A stretch of 59,128 nucleotides of DNA from an uncultured Prochlorococcus sp. (GCA_902615165.1 CACMNZ010000003.1:1-59128); one strand, 5' to 3'. Shown: positions 1 to 11,469, counted from the stretch's first letter. The notes: generated by a model from the letters alone, not told the origin. Translations and numbers: made by a program.

Positions 1-94
1 ATTCCTTATAGGTTTATTTATTTCTACACAAGATGGAGAAAAATCAAGTTTCTACTCTGACTCTAGTAAAGGTAGGCTTGGGCCAAAACGCTAA
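1..94 (+). CDS. psbM: Photosystem II reaction centre protein M, 3' end (partial)
   Basis: The frame starting at base 2 encodes about 30 residues ending in DSSKGRLGPKR and a TAA at 92-94; the start lies outside the window. The segment FLIGLFISTQ is the end of the single transmembrane helix, followed by the hydrophilic tail I know from the ~50-residue picocyanobacterial PsbM. PsbM sits at the PSII dimer interface in the thylakoid. The gene lies 9 bp upstream of prmC on the same strand. The identification rests on memory of the family; the N-terminus cannot be seen. Confidence 0.8.
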   Translation, partial: FLIGLFISTQDGEKSSFYSDSSKGRLGPKR

Positions 95-103
95 TTTTAA
101 TAA

Positions 104-973
104 ATGCTTTGCATTTCTGTAGAAGAATTTTTATTTTGGAAAAAAAAGCAACTTTCTAAAGGAGGCGATCAATCTTCTTTTGCTGTTTTACTTGATTGTA
201 TAGGCGGAATATCTACTAGTGATTTACACTTAAAAAGTCTTGATTCTAGGGGAAATATATTTCTAAAAAAAAAATTAGAATCTTTAGAGTCAATTTGGGA
301 TAATCATTTATTAAATTCTTGCCCAATTCAATACCTTTGTGGAACAACTTTTTGGAGAGACTTAGAATTAAAAGTTACAAACAAAGTACTTATTCCCAGG
401 CCAGAAACAGAGCTAATAGTTGATATTGTCTTCAATATATTTCGACAGAAATCAGAAAAATTATTTTTTGCTGAATTAGGAACTGGATCAGGTGCAATTA
501 GTATTGCTTTGGCATTGGCTTATCCTTTTAGCCAAGTAGTAGCAACTGACATAGAACAAGATGCATTAGAAATAGCCAATAAAAATTTTATAAATTCTTC
601 TAAACAATCAAATTTGAAATTTTATTGTGGAAATTGGTGGTCACCTCTTGAGGGATTTAAAGGAAAATTAGACCTAACTATTTCAAACCCGCCATATATT
701 CCAAGAGATACTTATGAAAAATTACCCAAAGAAGTTAAGAATTTCGAACCTAAAATTGCTTTATTAGGTGGCGAAGATGGTTTAAAACATATTAAAGAAA
801 TAATACAAAAAGCACCATTTTTCTTAAAAGAAAATGGTTGGCTTATTTTGGAGAATCATTTTGATCAAAGTGAAAAAGTAAAACAACTACTTATTAAAAA
901 TAAATTTACATCAATAGAAATTGTGAAAGATCTTTCAGGCATTGGTAGATTTACCATTGGAAGATATAAATAA
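104..973 (+). CDS. prmC: Release-factor glutamine N5-methyltransferase PrmC (HemK)
   Basis: PrmC uses S-adenosylmethionine to methylate the glutamine of the GGQ motif of release factors RF1 and RF2 in the cytoplasm. The 289-residue product has the expected length. LIPRPETE (about 97-104) is the linker motif before the Rossmann domain, ELGTGSG (124-130) is the SAM-binding loop, and NPPY (195-198) is the catalytic motif that binds the glutamine side chain. The ATG at 104 is close behind the psbM stop. It is followed 23 bp later by a TsaC-family gene, so both genes concern translation quality. Confidence 0.93.
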   Translation: MLCISVEEFLFWKKKQLSKGGDQSSFAVLLDCIGGISTSDLHLKSLDSRGNIFLKKKLESLESIWDNHLLNSCPIQYLCGTTFWRDLELKVTNKVLIPRPETELIVDIVFNIFRQKSEKLFFAELGTGSGAISIALALAYPFSQVVATDIEQDALEIANKNFINSSKQSNLKFYCGNWWSPLEGFKGKLDLTISNPPYIPRDTYEKLPKEVKNFEPKIALLGGEDGLKHIKEIIQKAPFFLKENGWLILENHFDQSEKVKQLLIKNKFTSIEIVKDLSGIGRFTIGRYK

Positions 974-996
974 ATTGTTAAAGATACACTAACTTA

Positions 997-1575
997 ATGA
1001 ATTTAGTAGATTGCAAAACTGCCTTAGAGACTCTTAAAAGTGGTTTGCCTATAATTTTCCCAACAGACACTTTACCTGCAATTGGATGCTTACCAAAATT
1101 CTCAAATATAATTTACGAGTTTAAAAAAAGAGATAGAAACAAACCCTTAATTCTTATGGGATCAGAACATAAACATTTAATTGATTATGTTCATGAATCA
1201 GCTAAAGAAGATTACGAAAATTTAGCCTCAAAATATTGGCCTGGAGCTCTGACAATTGTTATTCCTGCTTCAGGAAGGCAGTCCGCCAACCTCACCAGCA
1301 ATGATCTCACTATTGGGTTGAGAATTCCAAATTCAAATATGGCACAATCTCTTTTGAGAGAGTCAGGCCCATTGTTAACTTCTAGTGCAAATATTTCAGG
1401 TTTTAAAGGATCAACTACAGCTGAAGGTATTGCTCTAGACTTCCCTTCTGTAAAAATTTTAGGTCCTATGCCCTGGGGAAAGAGCAGTGGAAAAGCTAGC
1501 ACTATTATATTTTGGAAGAAAAGTGGAAATTGGAGGTTGATTAGAGAAGGAGAAGTATTAGTGAGGGAATTGTAA
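997..1575 (+). CDS. tsaC: Sua5/YciO/YrdC (TsaC) family threonylcarbamoyl-AMP synthase
   Basis: The family makes threonylcarbamoyl-AMP from threonine, bicarbonate and ATP, the first step of the t6A37 modification of ANN-decoding tRNAs. The 192-residue product has PTDT (22-25), KRDRNKP (44-50), WPGALT (81-86) and SSANISG (129-135), all typical of the YrdC fold. The length fits the single-domain TsaC form without the Sua5 C-terminal domain. It is probably co-transcribed with prmC. YciO paralogues lack proven activity, so the exact role is likely but not certain. Confidence 0.88.
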   Translation: MNLVDCKTALETLKSGLPIIFPTDTLPAIGCLPKFSNIIYEFKKRDRNKPLILMGSEHKHLIDYVHESAKEDYENLASKYWPGALTIVIPASGRQSANLTSNDLTIGLRIPNSNMAQSLLRESGPLLTSSANISGFKGSTTAEGIALDFPSVKILGPMPWGKSSGKASTIIFWKKSGNWRLIREGEVLVREL

Positions 1576-1577
1576 CA

Positions 1578-1754
1578 ATGGTTTTATTATTATTTTTTGT
1601 TTTATTAATTCAATTTTTTACTTATTGGATATTTGAACCCCTTGCATCTTTTTTTGAGTACTTTCTCGAAATAAGATTGTTTCCTATCATTGCTCTCATA
1701 GGTTTGATCTTTTTATTTTCACCAAAGAATGTTGAACATAATGAAATAAATTAA
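1578..1754 (+). CDS. Small two-helix membrane protein, unknown
   Basis: An ATG two bases after the tsaC stop opens a 58-residue frame. It has two hydrophobic stretches (about 2-18 and 36-47) separated by a short acidic loop containing FEPLASFFEYF, and a polar tail KNVEHNEIN. The tight spacing suggests translational coupling to tsaC. I do not recognise a family. Confidence 0.55.
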   Translation: MVLLLFFVLLIQFFTYWIFEPLASFFEYFLEIRLFPIIALIGLIFLFSPKNVEHNEIN

Positions 1755-1756
1755 AA

Positions 1757-1828
1757 TGCCGGCTAACAGATTTGAACTGATGACCTTCGCTTTACAAAAG
1801 CGCTGCTCTACCACTGAGCTAAGCCGGC
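1757..1828 (-). tRNA. tRNA-Thr (TGT anticodon)
   Basis: On the minus strand the acceptor arms GCCGGCT and AGCCGGC pair. The D arm TAGCTCAGTGGTAGAGCA, the anticodon loop TTTGTAA (anticodon TGT) and the T-loop GTTCAAATC are in their normal places, giving 72 nt including an A discriminator. CCA is not encoded. It lies between the small membrane gene and the convergent minE end. Confidence 0.95.
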
Positions 1829-1892
1829 ATAATCACTATCTTACAATTAAGGCGGTTCAATCTTAGTATTTTTTTGGGGTTTTTAAAATTTA

Positions 1893-2225
1893 TTACTTTT
1901 TGGTATCTTTTTGACTTTTATCATTATTACCATTTTTTTTAAACTTTATTTCTCCTGAAATAGTTCTTTTGATTGGTAAATTTGCTACCAATGCAGTCAT
2001 TCTATCTTCCGTCTCTAAACTTACTGCCACCTCTTCAAAATCAATCTCAACATATTTAGCAACAACATCGAGTATTTCTTTCCTCATTTTATCTAAAAGA
2101 TCAGTTGTTAAGGAACTCATATCAACTCTGTCATGAGCAAGTACAAGTTGTAATCTTTCCCTAGCTGTATTTGCACTAGAAGTTTCTCTGCCAAGTAATT
2201 TATTTATAAGATCTCTGAGAGTCAT
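1893..2225 (-). CDS. minE: Cell division topological specificity factor MinE
   Basis: MinE stimulates the MinD ATPase and drives MinCD off the membrane at mid-cell. The 110-residue product has the N-terminal [11 protein letters not shown] membrane/MinD-binding segment, then [13 protein letters not shown] (about 21-33), the anti-MinCD helix, then the dimerisation domain with KMRKEIL and VAKYVEID. It is longer than the ~88-residue enterobacterial form because of a charged C-terminal tail. It follows minD by 4 bp in a minC-minD-minE minus-strand operon. Confidence 0.95.
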   Translation of the reverse strand: MTLRDLINKLLGRETSSANTARERLQLVLAHDRVDMSSLTTDLLDKMRKEILDVVAKYVEIDFEEVAVSLETEDRMTALVANLPIKRTISGEIKFKKNGNNDKSQKDTKK

Positions 2226-2229
2226 AATT

Positions 2230-3045
2230 TTAAAAAACCTTTGTTTGCATTAGTCTCAAGAATTTATCTTTAAGACTTTTGCCTTCTTTTTTTGGATCGA
2301 TAATTGGTACATCTTTATTTGTAAGTCTTTGAGAAACATTCAGATAACATTTTTTTGCAGGAGATCTACCATCTGAAAGTGTCAGAGGTTCCCCTCTATT
2401 AGTACTAATTATTACCTGTTCATCTTCTAAAACAATACCTAATAAAGGCAAAGACAGAATCCCTTGAACATCTTCGATAGATAACATTTCTTGACTAGCC
2501 ATCATATTAGGTCGAACTCTATTGATTACAAGTTGTATAGGCTCAATATCTGAAGTATTAAGAATCCCTATTACTCTATCCGCGTCCCGCACTGCAGATA
2601 GTTCTGGGTTAGTAACAACGATAGCTTCTTTACAGGCTGCAAGAGCATTTTTAAAACCATCTTCTACACCAGCAGGACAATCTACTAGGACAAATTCAAA
2701 GTTCTCACTGAGGAGCTCACTAATCTTTTTCATATCTTCTGGCTTCATCCAATCCAACATTCTTGGATCTCCAGCAGGTAGAAGAGCAAGATTAGGTTCT
2801 TTTTTATGTCTAACTAATGCTTGGTCAAGACGACAATTTTTGTCTAGAACATCTTGAGCAGTATAAATAATCCGATTTTCTAATCCTAGAAGTAGATCTA
2901 AATTTCTTAAGCCAAAATCAGCATCTAATACAGCAGTTGTTGCTCCGCTATTAGCAAGTGCTATACCTAGGTTTGCAGTTAGAGTTGTTTTACCAACTCC
3001 TCCTTTACCTGAACAAATTAGTATTGTGCGAGTATTTTTCCCCAC
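2230..3045 (-). CDS. minD: Septum site-determining ATPase MinD
   Basis: MinD is a membrane-cycling ATPase that recruits MinC. The 271-residue product has the deviant Walker A motif KGGVGKTT (14-21), the switch regions [11 protein letters not shown] and DCPAG, and a C-terminal amphipathic membrane-targeting helix ([14 protein letters not shown]). It lies between minC and minE with a 4 bp gap to minE. Confidence 0.97.
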   Translation of the reverse strand: MGKNTRTILICSGKGGVGKTTLTANLGIALANSGATTAVLDADFGLRNLDLLLGLENRIIYTAQDVLDKNCRLDQALVRHKKEPNLALLPAGDPRMLDWMKPEDMKKISELLSENFEFVLVDCPAGVEDGFKNALAACKEAIVVTNPELSAVRDADRVIGILNTSDIEPIQLVINRVRPNMMASQEMLSIEDVQGILSLPLLGIVLEDEQVIISTNRGEPLTLSDGRSPAKKCYLNVSQRLTNKDVPIIDPKKEGKSLKDKFLRLMQTKVF

Positions 3046-3156
3046 GATTTTAAGGATTTTCCAAATAATAAGGCCACAAGCATAAAGTTAAATATTTTAA
3101 AGATTAAGTAATTCTTAAATTTATTAAGTTTGAATTAATTTATTGCAAATCATTGA

Positions 3157-3819
3157 TTAATTTTTGATTTCGATTATGTGTGGTTTGATAATTATCGTTT
3201 GTTTATCAATAACAGCAATTTCTGGGTAACAATTTTTGGGCTTATCCTTTGGTCCAATAGCTATTACATCTGCAATTCGTAATTGTAAAGGATTAAAATA
3301 TAGTGAGGCAATAGAGGCATTTTTATTTCCAGCTTTTCCAGCAAATGCGATTCCTAGTAATTTGCCCCAAACGTAAATGTTTTTTTTTGCGGAAACTATT
3401 GCCCCTGGATTAACGTCTCCGATAATGCACAGGTTTCCATTTGAAGATATTCTTTCACCTGATCGAACTGTACCTTTGTGAAGAATATCGCCCTTGTTTT
3501 TTGCCTTAAATAAAAGTAGCTTATTTTTAATCTCATGCTCTTTATAAAAAGTTGCATCTATTTTTAAAGACTTTCCACTTAAAATTGTCTCTCTATTATT
3601 TGAGTAAATACTTACGGAGGTAATGTTAATCTTGTCAAAATGATTTTTTAATCTTGATAATTGATGAGAACTTATTGATTCATTGACTGCGAAAATTTTT
3701 GCTTCCAGGGGTTCCTTTATGGAAGAAAATTTTTTTAAAGTTTCATGAATATTATCTAAATCAAACAAAGAAAAAATTTCTAAATATTTACTGTTAGTGC
3801 TACTTAAAACAATTTCCAT
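3157..3819 (-). CDS. minC: Septum site-determining protein MinC
   Basis: MinC inhibits FtsZ polymerisation when bound to MinD. The 220-residue product is divergent in its N-terminal half. The C-terminal beta-helix domain is clear, with GTVRSGERISSNGNLCIIGD followed by VNPGAIVSAKKNIYVWGKLLG and a repeated glycine pattern. It lies upstream of minD with a 111 bp gap and 4 bp downstream of the HD-domain gene. Confidence 0.9.
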   Translation of the reverse strand: MEIVLSSTNSKYLEIFSLFDLDNIHETLKKFSSIKEPLEAKIFAVNESISSHQLSRLKNHFDKINITSVSIYSNNRETILSGKSLKIDATFYKEHEIKNKLLLFKAKNKGDILHKGTVRSGERISSNGNLCIIGDVNPGAIVSAKKNIYVWGKLLGIAFAGKAGNKNASIASLYFNPLQLRIADVIAIGPKDKPKNCYPEIAVIDKQTIIIKPHIIEIKN

Positions 3820-3823
3820 GGAA

Positions 3824-5086
3824 TTAAATCTTAGAATTATTTTTTATTAATGAAATTTCATTTTTAATTTCATTTTTGAACATACCTGGATAAATAATTA
3901 AAGAGCTTTCCACAGATTTCATTAAAGTTTTTATTAATGCAGAACTACTTTCTAATGAGCTTTGAAAAGTGCCGTCCCATATTTTAAGTGCATTGTTAGA
4001 TTCAAAACCTTTAAAAGACCTTTCCTTAATTCCACAAAAAATTTCTGAATTATAATCATTTTTTTCACATAATTTTCTTACAAAGGCTAGGATTTTTAGT
4101 CTATTTATTTTACTTAAAAAACTTATATCGGATGCTTTTAACAAATCTCTGTCAATAAACATTTTGCATAGTGTAGAAAGTGGCTCAAAAGATTCATCTT
4201 TCCATCTCATTAAATGATAGTAAAAGGTTACATCATCATTTCTTATGAAATCATCAAAATCAACTTTTTCTGGGGAAAAAATCCATTTATATAGAGAATT
4301 ATCTAAGAAAATTTTCTTTTCAAAATTATTTTTTATTGTATAAATTATTTTTTCCAGAATCCATGTTGATATTTCGTTTATCCTGTGATTGTAGATTGTT
4401 CTGTACATCAAGTTTCTTAGGACTAGGAAATGTTCAATAGCGATAACTCCTTTTGGTTTTATTCCGATATTTCCATCTGGTGAAAAAGTAAGAGCTGAAA
4501 TAATTCTCTCTAAATCAACCAAGCCATAGTTAGTGCCGGTGTTGTAACTATCACGTAAAAGATAATCGAGACGATCGCAATCTATCTCACTGCTAATTAA
4601 CGTTTTTAAAGGATGTGAAAATAGTTGCTTTGACTGAAATAATTCCCCAATTTGTCTCGGTAATTCGTTGTCATACTTTTTGAGTATTGAATTTATTGGA
4701 GAGTAATTTTCAACTAATTTTTGAGACCATTGTTCGTGGTTATGCTCGAATATTGTTTCACTGGTGTGGCTTAAAGGTCCATGACCTAAATCATGTAATA
4801 GAGCTGCTCCATAAAGAACAAATTTATTTTCACAAAATGAAGGTTTACTCTCAATTAACCTTTTGTAGATCTTTCTTGAAATACAAAAAACGCCAATTGA
4901 GTGGGTAAATCTACTCGATTCTGCTCCGTGAAAAAGTAATAATGCCGCCCCTAGTTGTTTTATTCTTCTTAATCTTTGAAAAGCAACTGTATCAATTAAT
5001 TCCAGAACCATTAATTCTTCTGGTTTCCTTGAATCAAATACTATTTCTTTATGAATTGGATCATGAAAAACTCTTTTAATATCCAT
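3824..5086 (-). CDS. HD-domain phosphohydrolase (dGTPase/SAMHD1-like)
   Basis: The 420-residue protein has metal-binding motifs of the HD superfamily: RFTHSIGV with H62, then LLHDLGHGPLSHTSE with the HD pair at 98-99 and H106. An aspartate in IDCDRLDYLLRD could complete the site. The arrangement resembles the YdhJ/dGTPase-like group. The substrate is unknown; a nucleotide triphosphate is plausible. Its 4 bp spacing from minC suggests it heads the min operon transcript. Confidence 0.82.
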   Translation of the reverse strand: MDIKRVFHDPIHKEIVFDSRKPEELMVLELIDTVAFQRLRRIKQLGAALLLFHGAESSRFTHSIGVFCISRKIYKRLIESKPSFCENKFVLYGAALLHDLGHGPLSHTSETIFEHNHEQWSQKLVENYSPINSILKKYDNELPRQIGELFQSKQLFSHPLKTLISSEIDCDRLDYLLRDSYNTGTNYGLVDLERIISALTFSPDGNIGIKPKGVIAIEHFLVLRNLMYRTIYNHRINEISTWILEKIIYTIKNNFEKKIFLDNSLYKWIFSPEKVDFDDFIRNDDVTFYYHLMRWKDESFEPLSTLCKMFIDRDLLKASDISFLSKINRLKILAFVRKLCEKNDYNSEIFCGIKERSFKGFESNNALKIWDGTFQSSLESSSALIKTLMKSVESSLIIYPGMFKNEIKNEISLIKNNSKI

Positions 5087-5123
5087 ATTTTTTAAGTTTC
5101 TTTATTTTCAATCTTTTGCCATC

Positions 5124-6413
5124 TCAAGACTTTATTACTTCATCGCTTAATTCATTAGTTTGCAATGAAGGTTCTTCTTTTTCAAGAAGCGACTCTAGAA
5201 ATAATTCTGCATTCTTAACCCATTTATCACCAGCACTTCCAAATTCACTAGCGTCAGGAAGATCAAGTAATTTGTTAGGGGTCATACCTTGACCTTGGAT
5301 ATTATTACCTTTGGGAGTTAAATAACTAGCAACTGTTATGGCAATACCACTATCTTCTCCCAAACTTTTTAGGGATTGAATTAAACCTTTCCCATAAGTT
5401 TTTTCTCCCATAAGAATTGATCTTTCATTATCTTGTAATGCACCAGCAAGTATTTCGCTAGCACTCGCAGTACCTTTATTAACTAAAGTCACCATTGGTC
5501 CATCAAAAGAAGTCTCCTTTTGAGAAATTATTGCATCTTTAATTCCATTTCTATTTTTTGTCTCTACAACAGGCTTCTCACTTAATAATGAGTCTGCAAC
5601 TGCTATTCCTGAGCTTACTAGTCCACCTGAATTATTTCTTAGATCCAAAATCAACCCTTCAACTTCTTTTTCTTTTAACTCTTGAAGTGCCTCTTCAACC
5701 TTTTTGGGAACGCTTTCGCTGAATTGAGTTATCCTTAAATATCCTATTGTGTGAGAATCATCTCTTAATCTTTTTGTTCTAACTGGCCTGAGATCCACCG
5801 ATCTCCTCTCTAAATCGACCTCCCTAATTTCTCCTGATTCCGAAGAGATTTCAACCAGAACTTTTGTTCCTGATTGACCTCTTAACTTAGATGCAGTATT
5901 AGCAAGGCCTAATTCTTTTGATGAAATTCCATCGACTTTTTCTATTAAGTCTCCGCTAACTATTCCAGCCTCTTCGGCTGGAGATCCTCCAAGAGTTGAG
6001 ATAACTTTAACTTTATTATCTTTATCATCTTCACCTAATTGGAGCCCAACCCCATTAATTTCACTTCCAAAATTACTTGATTTAAGGAGTTCATAATCTT
6101 TTGGGCGTAAAATTCTTGTATATGGATCTTCTAAAGGTCTTAACATGTCTTCAATTGCGGAATAAGCCTCCTCAGTTGTTTCAATTTGTTTCTGTAATGT
6201 TTTTTGTCTAATTCTCTTCCATTGTATTTCTTCAAACTTTTCTGGATCATAAAAACCCTCATTTACCAATGTCCAAGCATCTAGGACTAATTGCTTGGTA
6301 TCACTGAGAGCATCCACTCTTTCTATTAATAAAGGATTGATAGAAAAAACTATGATCATTGATGCAGTCATCAATGTTTTGATTGTTAAAAGTTTGTTAA
6401 AAGATGAATTCAT
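5124..6413 (-). CDS. ctpA: Carboxyl-terminal processing protease (CtpA family, S41)
   Basis: CtpA-family lumenal serine proteases cleave C-terminal extensions; in cyanobacteria CtpA matures the D1 protein of PSII. The chosen ATG at 6413 gives 429 residues starting MNSSFNKLL with a hydrophobic signal segment. A PDZ domain follows (VGLQLGEDDKD to LIEKVDG), then the S41 core with ILDLRNNSGG, the catalytic serine in GTASASEILAG and the lysine in GEKTYGKG. A TTG at 6434 would add seven residues but would eat into the petB leader. It is divergent from petB. Which Ctp paralogue it is cannot be settled here. Confidence 0.88.
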   Translation of the reverse strand: MNSSFNKLLTIKTLMTASMIIVFSINPLLIERVDALSDTKQLVLDAWTLVNEGFYDPEKFEEIQWKRIRQKTLQKQIETTEEAYSAIEDMLRPLEDPYTRILRPKDYELLKSSNFGSEINGVGLQLGEDDKDNKVKVISTLGGSPAEEAGIVSGDLIEKVDGISSKELGLANTASKLRGQSGTKVLVEISSESGEIREVDLERRSVDLRPVRTKRLRDDSHTIGYLRITQFSESVPKKVEEALQELKEKEVEGLILDLRNNSGGLVSSGIAVADSLLSEKPVVETKNRNGIKDAIISQKETSFDGPMVTLVNKGTASASEILAGALQDNERSILMGEKTYGKGLIQSLKSLGEDSGIAITVASYLTPKGNNIQGQGMTPNKLLDLPDASEFGSAGDKWVKNAELFLESLLEKEEPSLQTNELSDEVIKS

Positions 6414-6484
6414 TGGGTTAAGTGTTAACACCAAGTATAAGAATTTTAAGTAAGCTCTTTATATCAAAGCTAATTTTTTTTTGG

Positions 6485-7141
6485 ATGGCGAATTCTTCAT
6501 CTGTTTATGACTGGTTTCAAGAAAGACTTGAAATTCAAGACATAACTGACGACGTAACTTCCAAGTACGTACCCCCTCACGTAAATATTTTTTATTGTTT
6601 AGGTGGCATAACTTTAGTATGCTTCCTAATTCAATTTGCAACAGGTTTTGCAATGACTTTTTACTATAAGCCAACAGTTACGCAAGCTTACAGTTCAGTA
6701 AGTTATTTGATGACCGATGTAAGTTTTGGATGGTTAATACGATCTGTTCATAGATGGAGTGCATCAATGATGGTTTTGATGTTAATACTACATGTTTTTA
6801 GAGTTTATCTTACCGGGGGTTTCAAAAGACCAAGAGAATTAACTTGGGTGACAGGCGTTGTAATGGCAGTTATAACAGTAGCTTTTGGGGTTACTGGATA
6901 TTCTTTACCTTGGGATCAGGTAGGTTATTGGGCGGTCAAAATTGTATCTGGTGTTCCTGCTGCAATTCCTGTAATTGGTGACTTTATGGTCGAATTACTT
7001 AGAGGTGGAGAAAGTGTTGGACAATCAACTCTCACAAGATTTTATAGTCTTCATACTTTTGTCTTGCCCTGGTCATTAGCAGTTTTTATGTTGATGCACT
7101 TTTTAATGATTCGTAAACAGGGTATTTCAGGTCCCTTATAA
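6485..7141 (+). CDS. petB: Cytochrome b6 (PetB)
   Basis: PetB is the di-haem core subunit of cytochrome b6f in the thylakoid, carrying electrons from plastoquinol. The start is set at ATG 6485 because it gives the canonical 218-residue length and [15 protein letters not shown] start. C38 would attach haem cn, and H89, H103, H190 and H205 are the four axial b-haem ligands. PetB is followed after 33 bp by petD, as in all cyanobacteria. Confidence 0.98.
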   Translation: MANSSSVYDWFQERLEIQDITDDVTSKYVPPHVNIFYCLGGITLVCFLIQFATGFAMTFYYKPTVTQAYSSVSYLMTDVSFGWLIRSVHRWSASMMVLMLILHVFRVYLTGGFKRPRELTWVTGVVMAVITVAFGVTGYSLPWDQVGYWAVKIVSGVPAAIPVIGDFMVELLRGGESVGQSTLTRFYSLHTFVLPWSLAVFMLMHFLMIRKQGISGPL

Positions 7142-7174
7142 ACTTTTATACTAAAAATATTACAAGACTTATTC

Positions 7175-7657
7175 ATGTCTACGTTAAAGAAACCAGATTT
7201 ATCTGATCCAAAATTAAGAGCAAAACTAGCTAAAGGTATGGGCCATAATTACTATGGTGAGCCGGCCTGGCCTAACGACTTACTGTATATATTCCCAGTA
7301 GTAATTTTAGGTACTATTGCATGTGTAGTGGGATTAGCAGTACTTGATCCTGCAATGCTAGGAGATAAAGCAAATCCATTCGCCACCCCTTTAGAAATCC
7401 TCCCAGAATGGTATCTGTACCCAGTTTTCCAGATACTTAGGGTAGTTCCTAACAAGCTTTTGGGTATAGCACTTCAAACGTTAATTCCACTTGGATTAAT
7501 GATTTTACCCTTTATTGAAAACGTTAATAAATTTTCGAATCCATTTAGAAGACCTATAGCAATGTCTGTTTTCTTGTTTGGAACATTTCTAACAATATAT
7601 CTTGGTATTGGAGCATGTTTACCAATTGATAAATCACTAACTTTAGGATTATTTTAG
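7175..7657 (+). CDS. petD: Cytochrome b6f subunit IV (PetD)
   Basis: PetD forms the C-terminal half of the cytochrome b-like core and part of the Qo quinol-oxidation site. The 160-residue product has the PEWY motif (77-80) and three transmembrane helices. It shares an operon with petB. Its stop is only 2 bp from the convergent invertase stop and no terminator hairpin is visible in the gap. Confidence 0.98.
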
Positions 7658-7659
7658 GA

Positions 7660-9099
7660 TTAAATATTAAACATATCTAGATCATTATATTCATTCCTCA
7701 GAAAATGATTCATTAATAAAAATCCCACAATAGTCCATGTTTGATAAGTTCTTGATTGTTGTCCAACCCAAGTACCTGTAGGACCATCAAAATATTCTGC
7801 CCATTCTTGTTTAGGCAATTGATTAAGCTGGCACCAATATGATTCTTCTATTAGAGATTTCATGTCTTCCATGAGAATGACATCATCTGAACCATGATTT
7901 TTTTGATGCAATAGAACAGCTGCACCAAAAAACCAAAGTAAACTTGGCCAATGTCCACCATTATGGTAACTCCAAGGCCAATTCTTTGGATCGGATCCAG
8001 TTTTATTTTGCCATTCTTCTACATCCATATGAGGATGACAAATTCTCATAGGCATTTGAGCCATTAAATGCTGTCTGTTATGTAAAACTAATCTAAATAA
8101 AGCTCTTTGTTCTTCAGGAGGCAGTACTCCGAACATACATGCTAGAGAATTCCCTAAACTGTAAAACCGAAAGTCAGGCCTTCCTGTCCTTATATTTCCT
8201 ATTAAGTAACCTCCTCTATTCTCTAACCAATCTTGTAGCCATGAGGGAACAACTTGAGGTTGAACGTTAAATTCATTGAAGTGTTGATCATCTCCATACT
8301 GCTCAGTTGGTCTTCTTCTTAAAGTTTGCATCGTTTGGCTGGTAACCCAATAATGCTTTAAAAGAAAACTCCCTAAATCCTTTACCCATTGATTTGTAAG
8401 AATAAGTCTTTGATCTAAAAGTCTACTAACATGATCAGCTCTACTTAATTCCATTAAATTTATACAACTTTTTAAACATCCATGAAGTAATATTTCAACC
8501 TCTAAAGGTGCTCCCCACACATCCATAGGTCTATCAATCATAAATGCGCAATCTGGAACAAAAAGTACTGGAGTACCCTCAAAAGTTGGATGTAAGACTA
8601 GATCTAGTAGAAGTTGAATACCTCTTTGAACGCTTTGACTTTTTCCGAAGGCATAATCACCGCTTTTATTTACATAATACCAACATAAAATGGGCCACCA
8701 TAAACTTGCATCAGCTGAAGTAATTCTCCCTATGGATCTCTGACCATAGTCTCCTATGAGCTTTCCTTTTTCTTCAACAAAACTGGTAGGGAATACTCCA
8801 CGTGTTTGGTAATTAGTGCTTTGTAATTCAAGACATACACTTAGGAATTTTTTGACAATTTCGTACCGTTTTTGGGTAATGAGGTAAATCATCACAGGAA
8901 CGTTGTCTCTTAAAAATATTTCTCCGTAATTTAATTTTTTATTTTTTGTGGGGTGTTCTAGAGCAGCAACGCTTCCTACTAGCTCGCCAGATATCTCAAC
9001 CAAAGTCTTTTCAAAGTGTTTTTTTGCATTTGTTACAATTTTCTCTTCATCAGAACTTGGTCTTACTCTTAAATTTTTTTGACTAAATCTTTCTGCCAT
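7660..9099 (-). CDS. Neutral/alkaline invertase (glycoside hydrolase family 100)
   Basis: The family hydrolyses sucrose to glucose and fructose in the cytoplasm. The 479-residue product shows the (alpha/alpha)6 signature stretches: RDNVPVMIYL near the start, YGQRSIGRITSADASLWWPI, the acid/base region PLEVEILLHGCL, EYFDGPTGTWVGQQSRTYQTWT near the end and YHNGGHWPSLLW in between. Prochlorococcus makes sucrose and glucosylglycerate as compatible solutes, so a role in sucrose turnover is reasonable. The gene is single and convergent with petD. Confidence 0.85.
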   Translation of the reverse strand: MAERFSQKNLRVRPSSDEEKIVTNAKKHFEKTLVEISGELVGSVAALEHPTKNKKLNYGEIFLRDNVPVMIYLITQKRYEIVKKFLSVCLELQSTNYQTRGVFPTSFVEEKGKLIGDYGQRSIGRITSADASLWWPILCWYYVNKSGDYAFGKSQSVQRGIQLLLDLVLHPTFEGTPVLFVPDCAFMIDRPMDVWGAPLEVEILLHGCLKSCINLMELSRADHVSRLLDQRLILTNQWVKDLGSFLLKHYWVTSQTMQTLRRRPTEQYGDDQHFNEFNVQPQVVPSWLQDWLENRGGYLIGNIRTGRPDFRFYSLGNSLACMFGVLPPEEQRALFRLVLHNRQHLMAQMPMRICHPHMDVEEWQNKTGSDPKNWPWSYHNGGHWPSLLWFFGAAVLLHQKNHGSDDVILMEDMKSLIEESYWCQLNQLPKQEWAEYFDGPTGTWVGQQSRTYQTWTIVGFLLMNHFLRNEYNDLDMFNI

Positions 9100-9702
9100 T
9101 TCATTTAAAACCCTTTATTTAAACCTAGTTGTTTAAAGAGACTTTGAACAAATAAAAAATTAATAAAAAATTTTTGTATAAAAGGTTGCACAATTACAGT
9201 GGGATGGTTTAGTATTTTCTTCTGGGCAGAAATATACTTTTTGCATTATTCAAGCAAATACCTTAAATCTGATTTTTGGTAAATGAATGAATTCTTTGGA
9301 GATTTGATTTAGATCATTATTTTCAACCAGAAGAAGGGTTTTCCCTTCTAAATGAGTTATTCACTTTTAGATTAACTCTGCACCTAGAAAATTTAAAACT
9401 TAGGAACTGATGCTTTTATTGCGTCAAGGATAACTAGATTTTTTCTTGTTATTTCGAGATGTACATGCAATAAAGGTGTGAGGTCCCGTCAAGAATATAT
9501 ATAAAATGTCATCAATTGCTAACTTTTAGCTTTGATGTAAACGGATCTGAGATCTTGGAAAGTCACTTTAGAATTACTTTTAATGTGCACTCAATGTAAT
9601 CCTTAAAATTTTAAGGAGGCTGAAACTAAATAAAAAATTAAATTTTTTATTTGGATTAAGCAATTCAATTTGAGTAGTTTTATCTACAAAAGGATTTGAA
9701 CA
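9100..9702 (+). promoter_or_regulatory. rRNA operon leader and presumed promoter region
   Basis: About 600 bp without a convincing gene separate the invertase start from 16S rRNA. It must contain the rrn promoter and processing signals. A weak promoter candidate is TTGTTA near 9448 and AATAAA 17 bp downstream. A perfect 16-base palindrome CCTTAAAATTTTAAGG occurs at 9601-9616. An A/T-rich near-palindrome lies at about 9629-9653 just before 16S. No tRNA or box A could be assigned with confidence. The promoter of the invertase gene should also lie here, reading the other way. Confidence 0.5.
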
Positions 9703-11186
<1,484 letters not shown>

Positions 11187-11310
11187 CAGGGAGACAACAA
11201 AATGTTTAATATTATTATTTTGTCACCTTAGGTCGATCGGTATCTCACGTTTTTAATTTATTAAAAATTTCATTTCCTAAGTTTTCTAGGTCACACCCAT
11301 TATTTTTCCT

Positions 11311-11384
<74 letters not shown>

Positions 11385-11396
11385 TATCTCTATGTT

Positions 11397-11469
11397 GGGG
11401 GTATAGCTCAGTTGGTAGAGCGCCTGCTTTGCAAGCAGGATGTCAGCGGTTCGAGTCCGCTTACCTCCA
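11397..11469 (+). tRNA. tRNA-Ala (TGC anticodon)
   Basis: A 73-nt cloverleaf 12 bp after tRNA-Ile. The acceptor arms GGGGGTA and TACCTCC pair with one G-T, the anticodon loop TTTGCAA gives TGC, and the T-loop GTTCGAGTC is normal. Confidence 0.97.

Noticed and set aside
1212..1502. A 96-codon minus-strand frame opposite tsaC
   Set aside because: It is fully antisense to a gene with clear motifs and has no ribosome-binding site or family pattern.
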